From positions 1 through 18,522 of the forward strand of contig JAOJAE010000016.1 of assembly GCA_028227525.1 (NCBI GenBank): 18,522 nucleotides of DNA, in the 5' to 3' direction. The position numbers and the translations under genes are program-made. The notes under the pieces were generated by a model that was not told where the DNA came from, made no database searches, and saw only the letters and a program-made list of their open reading frames with translations. Positions 14,404 through 18,522 of the stretch are shown here, piece after piece. Every line of letters begins with the position of its first letter. Position 1 is the stretch's first letter. The DNA is from Candidatus Pelagibacter sp. Its GTDB lineage: Bacteria > Pseudomonadota > Alphaproteobacteria > Pelagibacterales > Pelagibacteraceae.

Positions 14404-14994
14404 CTATTTTTTTAAAATAATTTTTGCATTAAAAGAAAAAGATCTACGCTCTCCTTCAATATTAAATGGATAGGCTGTATGCATTAAATAATTTGGAAAG
14501 ATTAATAAATCTCTGATTTTTGGTATCACATTATAAATACTTTTGCTCAGAAATCCTTTTTGACCATTAATAAAATCAATTGTGCCATTTGTTTTAAGTT
14601 TTTTATTTTTAACCATTTTATTATTTGTCATACCTTTTGGCAGTTTTAAATAACCTACACCAGATAAATCACCTTCATGATAGTGTATTGGATTATACTC
14701 ACCTTTAAATTGTCTAACTATCCAGAAATTTAAGATTTTAATCTCTTTGATGTTTTGAATTTTTTCATTCGAAAGAAATTTATTAATACTATCTTTAAGT
14801 TCTTTCTCTAAATTTTTTTTAATAAAATTATTCGAGATCTTTAATTCGTTTTTAATTTGACTTGCTAATTTTGAACTATAATCAATTTTTTTTGAATTAG
14901 ATTTACTATCAAACTCATTATTTAATTTGTCAGAAAATTTTTTAGAAATTTTAGTTTTTCCGATCGATGGTCCAAAAGGTTTAATGTTTTTCAT
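14404..14994 (-). CDS. Putative 2OG-Fe(II) oxygenase (TIGR02466-like)
   Basis: A 196-residue protein. The N-terminal 85 residues are Lys/Ser/Asn-rich and probably helical; the rest looks like the double-stranded beta-helix of TIGR02466-type oxygenases. The core reads ILNFWIVRQFKGEYNPIHYHEG (88-108), SGVGYLKLPKG, GTIDFINGQ, then LLIFPNYLMHTAYPF and GERRSFSFNAKI. Candidate iron ligands are His104 or His106 with Asp109, and His172; Arg183 or Arg184 would bind 2-oxoglutarate. The substrate is unknown for the family, which is common in marine bacteria and cyanophages. It follows the permease gene by 38 bp on the same strand and may share its transcript. No strong Shine-Dalgarno is visible. Confidence 0.75.
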   Translation of the reverse strand: MKNIKPFGPSIGKTKISKKFSDKLNNEFDSKSNSKKIDYSSKLASQIKNELKISNNFIKKNLEKELKDSINKFLSNEKIQNIKEIKILNFWIVRQFKGEYNPIHYHEGDLSGVGYLKLPKGMTNNKMVKNKKLKTNGTIDFINGQKGFLSKSIYNVIPKIRDLLIFPNYLMHTAYPFNIEGERRSFSFNAKIILKK

Positions 14995-15032
14995 ATTAAG
15001 TTTAAATATATTAAAAGATAATTAAATCAAGA

Positions 15033-15779
15033 TTATGGTATCAGTCTTATACCCATTCTTATTGCTACAAAAATAACTAACACAGATGTAATTAATGCAA
15101 GCGTTTTGTTGGATAATAATTTTATATTTAGGAAATTTCCAATCTGCCCTCCAGCAAGAACACACAGGAATAAAGGCCAATAGTTTAAAAATTCATCAAA
15201 CACAATATTTTTTGTAAGTTGACCAATCACACCAAAGATAGAATTAATTAAGATAAATAATGAAGCTGTAGTTGCAATATGTTTTGGATATCCTGCTTTC
15301 ATTAAAAATAAAATTGGACTTAAAAATATTCCACCACCAATTCCAACAATTCCTGAAATAAACCCAATTATAGAGCCGATAAAAATTGAAACACCTTTTG
15401 GAATTGAATTTAATTTAATTTGATCATTGTTAAATGATTTGCTTTCTATCAATAAAAATATTCCAGCAATGGATAAGATAACAAATAATGTTATCTCAAA
15501 TAATTCCCTTGAGATGGATATTGAAGCTCCAAAAAATGCAAAAGGTATAGATCCCAATAAATAAGGAAAAAGTAATTTAAAATTAAAATTACCAGATCTT
15601 ACATAATTGATCGAATTTCCTGACACTACAATAATGTTGCAACATAATGCTAATATTGGAATTATGAAAAAAGGGATTTCCCATATCAACATTAAAGCTA
15701 GATAAGTTGATCCACCTCCAAAACCAACACTAGAATATAATATTGATGTTATGAGAAAAAATATTGATAATATAATCAT
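15033..15779 (-). CDS. TauE/SafE-family membrane permease (TSUP)
   Basis: Inner-membrane protein of 248 residues with about eight hydrophobic segments. It shows the internal duplication of the TSUP family: a glycine motif SSVGFGGGSTYLAL (16-29) in the first half and ISGIVGIGGGIFLSPIL in the second. Family members export sulfite, sulfoacetate or other small sulfur and organic anions, mostly inferred from neighbouring genes. The adjacent genes here (moaB, a 2OG oxygenase and a sulfur-amino-acid methyltransferase) suggest a sulfur compound but do not prove one. Its start codon is only 15 bp from that of the divergent moaB. Confidence 0.88.
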   Translation of the reverse strand: MIILSIFFLITSILYSSVGFGGGSTYLALMLIWEIPFFIIPILALCCNIIVVSGNSINYVRSGNFNFKLLFPYLLGSIPFAFFGASISISRELFEITLFVILSIAGIFLLIESKSFNNDQIKLNSIPKGVSIFIGSIIGFISGIVGIGGGIFLSPILFLMKAGYPKHIATTASLFILINSIFGVIGQLTKNIVFDEFLNYWPLFLCVLAGGQIGNFLNIKLLSNKTLALITSVLVIFVAIRMGIRLIP

Positions 15780-15794
15780 ACTTAAAAAATTTTT

Positions 15795-16295
15795 ATGAAT
15801 GTAAATATAGCTTTATTAACTGTAACAGATACCAGAACATTTGATAATGATAAATCTGGAGCAATTCTTGTAGAAAAAATTAAAGAAGCTAGTCATAATT
15901 TAATTGATAGAAAAATTTGCAAAGACAATAAAGAAGACATTATCTTAATTTTAAAAGAATGGATTAACAATAAAGACATTGATGTAATAATAACTACTGG
16001 AGGAACAGGTCTTACTGGAAGAGACATTACTCCAGAAGCAATAGATGAAATAGCAGATAAACAAATACCAGGTTTTGGTGAAGTTTTTAGAACCATAAGT
16101 CTTAAGACAGTAGGTACATCAGCAATACAGTCTAGAGCTTGTGCTGTGTTAGCAAACGGTAAATATGTTTTTGCATTACCAGGATCATCTGGAGGTGTTA
16201 CCGATGCATGGGATGAAATTTTAAAATATCAGTTAGATATTAATCATAAACCATGTAATTTTGTTGAACTCTTTCCGAGACTTAAAGAAAAATAG
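15795..16295 (+). CDS. moaB: Molybdenum cofactor biosynthesis protein MoaB/MogA-like
   Basis: Small (166 residues) MPT-binding domain protein of the MoaB/MogA family, which adenylylates molybdopterin before molybdenum insertion. Diagnostic motifs are TTGGTGLTGRDITPEA (67-82) and FALPGSSGGVTDAWDEIL (126-143); the N-terminal ALLTVTDTRTFDNDKSG is also typical. MoaB and MogA are hard to separate; length and the DTRTFDNDKSG region favour the MoaB type. It lies head-to-head with the TauE-type gene, 15 bp apart, so its promoter probably lies inside that gene or the mRNA starts very close to the ATG. It is convergent with the DUF1244 gene, whose stop begins at the next base. The Moco-using msrPQ and moaDE genes are next on the other strand. 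Confidence 0.9.
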   Translation: MNVNIALLTVTDTRTFDNDKSGAILVEKIKEASHNLIDRKICKDNKEDIILILKEWINNKDIDVIITTGGTGLTGRDITPEAIDEIADKQIPGFGEVFRTISLKTVGTSAIQSRACAVLANGKYVFALPGSSGGVTDAWDEILKYQLDINHKPCNFVELFPRLKEK

Positions 16296-16541
16296 TTATT
16301 TTTGATATTTTTCTTTCCACTCTGGATAAGGCATTCCATATATACGTTCTCTAGCATCAGGGTCAGATATAGTAATACCTTTTTTTTCAGCTTCCTCTCT
16401 ATACCATCTAGACAAACAATTTCTGCAAAAGTTAGCTAAATTCATAAGATCTATATTCTGAATATCTTTTCTTTCATCTAAATGATTTAACAATCTTTCA
16501 AAAGTAGCTGATTGAATTTCATTTCTTATTTTATCATCCAT
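16296..16541 (-). CDS. DUF1244 family protein
   Basis: An 81-residue soluble protein whose whole length matches the DUF1244 pattern: a helical start (ATFERLLNHLDER), the signature LMNLANFCRNCLSRWYREEA (32-51) with Cys39 and Cys42, and the C-terminal DPDARERIYGMPYPEWKEKY. The function of this alphaproteobacterial and gammaproteobacterial family is unknown; the CxxC pair may bind a metal or be redox-active. It overlaps msrQ upstream by 8 bp and ends at the base after the moaB stop, so it is the terminal gene of the moaD-moaE-msrP-msrQ-DUF1244 unit. Position with a sulfoxide repair system may be coincidental. Confidence 0.85.
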   Translation of the reverse strand: MDDKIRNEIQSATFERLLNHLDERKDIQNIDLMNLANFCRNCLSRWYREEAEKKGITISDPDARERIYGMPYPEWKEKYQK

Positions 16542-17118
16542 AATTTGTCTCTCTTTTTTTAATTTTAATTCTTAAGGCAAGCAACACAAGTATTATTATC
16601 ATGAAAATTAATGGTTTAAAAAAAATTGATTTTGATAACCAAATATAATGAAGAGAGCCAAAGATTGCTATCACATAAACTAATTTATGTAATTTTTTCC
16701 AATTATGTTTTAATAATTTCATCATTTTCTGCGATGATGTAATAGCTAAAGGAATCAATAATAACCAAGCTGAAAATCCAATAAAAATATATTTTTTTTT
16801 CACAACATCATTAAAAATTGGAGCCCAATCAAATCTGTAATCAATTCCAACATAAGTTAATAAATGAATGGTTGCGTAAAAAAAAACAAATAATCCCAAC
16901 ATTCTTCTAAATTTAATCCACACACCTAAATTGGTTAATCTTTTTAAAGGACTCATAGCAAGTGTTAAGCAAATAAAAATTAATGTCCATTCACCTGTAT
17001 GATGTGTAATTTCTTTTACTGGTTCAGGTCCTAATTGATTAAAAAAAATCTTATATATAATTATTAAAAATGGAATTAAACTTAAAAAAAATATGCTTGG
17101 TTTAAAATATTTTTCCAT
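16534..17118 (-). CDS. msrQ: MsrQ, heme b membrane subunit of methionine-sulfoxide reductase
   Basis: Inner-membrane cytochrome of 194 residues (YedZ type) that passes electrons from the quinone pool to periplasmic MsrP. It contains about six hydrophobic segments. Candidate heme ligands are His85 (YATIHLL), His144 (KKLHKLVY) and His157 (SLHYIW); the last two are 13 residues apart as in E. coli MsrQ. Other family landmarks are ITHHTGEWTL, SPLKRLTN and RRMLGL. Its ATG shares one base with the msrP stop (TAATG), and its end overlaps DUF1244 by 8 bp, a tight coupling that supports joint function with MsrP. Confidence 0.92.
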   Translation of the reverse strand: MEKYFKPSIFFLSLIPFLIIIYKIFFNQLGPEPVKEITHHTGEWTLIFICLTLAMSPLKRLTNLGVWIKFRRMLGLFVFFYATIHLLTYVGIDYRFDWAPIFNDVVKKKYIFIGFSAWLLLIPLAITSSQKMMKLLKHNWKKLHKLVYVIAIFGSLHYIWLSKSIFFKPLIFMIIILVLLALRIKIKKRETNYG

Positions 17119-18023
17119 TAAAAATATTTTTTTAAATCCATCCCACTATATAAGTTTGCAACTTCATCTCCATACCCATTGAACATTAAAGTTTCTACCC
17201 TTGGAGCAAAAATATCATTACCAATAACTCTTTCTGTAGCTTGAGACCATCTAGGATGATCGACATTTGGATTTACATTTGAATAAAAGCCATATTCTCT
17301 AGGCGAAGCTCTCATCCATGAAGATGTAGGCATTTTCTCAACTAATTTAATTTTAACAATAGCTTTTGCACTTTTGAAACCATATTTCCAAGGAAGAAAA
17401 ATTCTTAAAGGTGCTCCATTTTGATTAGGAAGTTTTTTATTATACAGGCCTGTAACAACAGTAGTTAAAGGATGCATAGCTTCATCAATTCTTAATCCCT
17501 CTTTATAAGGCCATTGCAGCACTGGGTATCTTTGTCCTTTCATTTGATCTGGATCATAAACACTTTCAAATTCTACAAATTTTGCTTTAGAGGTAAGAGT
17601 TACTTTTGAAAGAAGTTGATTTAAAGAAAAACCCATCCAAGGTATTACCATCGACCATCCTTCAACGCATCTTAAACGTTGAATTCTTTCCTCAGATATA
17701 AATTGTTCTGAAATTTCTTCCATTGAAATATTGATTGGATTTTCAACTTCTCCTTCAATACTAATACTCCAAGGATCTGTTTTAAAATTTTGTGAATTTT
17801 TATATGGATCGCTTTTAGATGTACCAAACTCGTAATAATTATTATAGGTAGTAATATCTTTGTAATTAGTAAGCTTGTCTTTTTGTTCGGATCTGGCATT
17901 ATTAATAAATGAAATTGATGTTAAAGCGATAGATCCAGCACCTAAACCCATTGATTTGATAAAGCTTCTTCTATTTCTATAAATCTTTTCTGGAGTAATT
18001 TCTGAATATTTAATTTTTTTCAT
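17118..18023 (-). CDS. msrP: MsrP, periplasmic molybdopterin methionine-sulfoxide reductase
   Basis: Catalytic subunit that reduces methionine sulfoxide in oxidised periplasmic proteins. The 301-residue precursor has a twin-arginine signal: RRSFIK at 18-23, a hydrophobic stretch to about 40, and a probable cleavage after NNARS. The sulfite-oxidase-type molybdopterin domain shows PWSISIEGEV, the molybdenum-ligand Cys119 in RLRCVEGWSMVIPW, and LPWKYGFKSAKAIVKI. The C-terminal half carries SPREYGFYSNVNP and HPRWSQATER, typical of MsrP/YedY. The 14-bp overlap with moaE upstream and the one-base overlap with msrQ place it between a Moco synthesis gene and its electron donor. Confidence 0.95.
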   Translation of the reverse strand: MKKIKYSEITPEKIYRNRRSFIKSMGLGAGSIALTSISFINNARSEQKDKLTNYKDITTYNNYYEFGTSKSDPYKNSQNFKTDPWSISIEGEVENPINISMEEISEQFISEERIQRLRCVEGWSMVIPWMGFSLNQLLSKVTLTSKAKFVEFESVYDPDQMKGQRYPVLQWPYKEGLRIDEAMHPLTTVVTGLYNKKLPNQNGAPLRIFLPWKYGFKSAKAIVKIKLVEKMPTSSWMRASPREYGFYSNVNPNVDHPRWSQATERVIGNDIFAPRVETLMFNGYGDEVANLYSGMDLKKYF

Positions 18024-18462
18024 ATTGGATTGGATTTCCTTTTAACCAGTCTGTCTCATTATTTTGATAGTGTTCCTTTTTCCAAATTGGTGATCTTTTT
18101 TTTATTTCCTCAATAATATATCTAGACAATATGTAAGCTTCATCACGATGTTTGCAAGCTACAGCAATAATAATACTTATTTCACCAAGATTTAAATAAC
18201 CTTTTGCATGCTCAATGAATACCGCTTTCTCTCTTATATTTAATTTTTGATAAGCTTCATTATAAATTTCTTCAAAACTTTTTATAACTAGAGAGTCGTG
18301 ACTATCATAAGTTATCCCAGTTACACTTTTATTGTTATTTTGATTTCTTACTGTTCCTGAAAAAAATATTGATGCACCAAAATCAGAAGATGAAATAAAT
18401 TGCTCAGCTTTAACAAATGAAAGCTTTTTATCTTTGATATCTATTATTTTTGTATGAAGCAT
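18010..18462 (-). CDS. moaE: Molybdopterin synthase catalytic subunit MoaE
   Basis: Large subunit of molybdopterin synthase, which adds the dithiolene sulfurs to precursor Z (cPMP) using MoaD thiocarboxylate. The 150 residues show the early GASIFFSGTVRNQNN block, IEHAKGYLNLGEISIIIAVA (83-102), KHRDEAY, and the active-site segment KKRSPIWKKE. In the K-x-R-x-P-x-W-K pattern, Lys121 and Lys128 line up with catalytic Lys119 and Lys126 of E. coli MoaE. The usual H-x-x-M region reads DSHDSLVIKSF, somewhat divergent. It shares one base with moaD and overlaps msrP by 14 bp. Confidence 0.93.
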   Translation of the reverse strand: MLHTKIIDIKDKKLSFVKAEQFISSSDFGASIFFSGTVRNQNNNKSVTGITYDSHDSLVIKSFEEIYNEAYQKLNIREKAVFIEHAKGYLNLGEISIIIAVACKHRDEAYILSRYIIEEIKKRSPIWKKEHYQNNETDWLKGNPIQYEKN

Positions 18463-18522
18463 TAACCTCCCCCAATTGGAGGAATAATAGCAATTTTTTC
18501 ATTATTTGTTATTTTATAATTG
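18462..18522 (-). CDS. moaD: Molybdopterin synthase sulfur-carrier subunit MoaD, C-terminal end (partial)
   Basis: The minus strand at the window edge encodes NYKITNNEKIAIIPPIGGG and a TAA, too short for routine ORF lists. The ending IAIIPPIGGG is the hallmark of MoaD: a beta-grasp strand, a double proline and the terminal Gly-Gly that is adenylylated and thiocarboxylated. The TAA shares one base with the moaE ATG, the classic moaD-moaE order. The rest of the gene lies outside the window. Confidence 0.88.
   Translation of the reverse strand, partial: NYKITNNEKIAIIPPIGGG

Noticed and set aside
1..18522. Mobile elements, CRISPR arrays, tRNA genes, defence systems
   Set aside because: I saw no transposase or integrase gene, no repeat-spacer periodicity, no tRNA-like cloverleaf ending in CCA, and no break in base composition that would indicate recent insertion.

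Overview
The window looks like a chromosomal segment of a SAR11-type marine alphaproteobacterium (Pelagibacterales). The DNA is strongly AT-rich and the proteins are rich in Lys, Asn and Ile. Almost all spacers are a few bases long or are overlaps, and I see no tRNA, rRNA, insertion sequence, CRISPR array or phage gene. The gene set (an iscR-suf operon with a SufU-type scaffold, GSI glutamine synthetase, TIGR02466-type oxygenase, msrPQ) fits that group. The assignment is inferred from composition and gene content, not from a search.

Layout. 1-3885: the 3' end of an AsmA/YhdP-like envelope protein gene (+), tyrS (-), anmK (+) and a small alpha/beta hydrolase gene (-). 3886-10184: a divergent promoter region with a near-consensus IscR type 1 operator, then the tightly packed iron-sulfur operon iscR-sufB-sufC-sufD-sufS-sufU-sufT-sufA (+). 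10185-10428: a hairpin and an unlisted 56-codon ORF ending 7 bp from the glnA stop. 10429-11835: glnA (-), preceded by an unusual repeat-containing promoter region. 11977-13343: a YbaK-type deacylase gene overlapping a DMT-family permease gene (+). 13336-14403: a homocysteine S-methyltransferase gene (-) with a strong promoter and a foldable leader of about 126 nt. 14404-15779: a 2OG-Fe(II) oxygenase-like gene and a TauE/SafE permease gene (-). 15795-16295: moaB (+). 16296-18522: an overlapping five-gene minus-strand operon moaD(partial)-moaE-msrP-msrQ-DUF1244.

How the genes work together. The suf block encodes a complete Fe-S cluster factory: SufS desulfurase, SufU sulfur acceptor, SufBC2D scaffold, SufT and A-type carrier, headed by its own [2Fe-2S]-sensing repressor. 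Two features tie SufS to SufU in the way known from Gram-positive bacteria: SufU has its Cys/Asp zinc ligands and SufS has the partner His. The right end combines molybdopterin synthase genes with the periplasmic methionine-sulfoxide reductase MsrPQ, whose catalytic subunit needs that cofactor. moaB is adjacent on the other strand.

The most interesting items are not the protein genes but the small elements in the few real spacers: the IscR operator, the structured leader before the homocysteine methyltransferase, the 56-residue ORF beside glnA and the glnA promoter repeats. I found no clear new multi-gene defence or mobile system.
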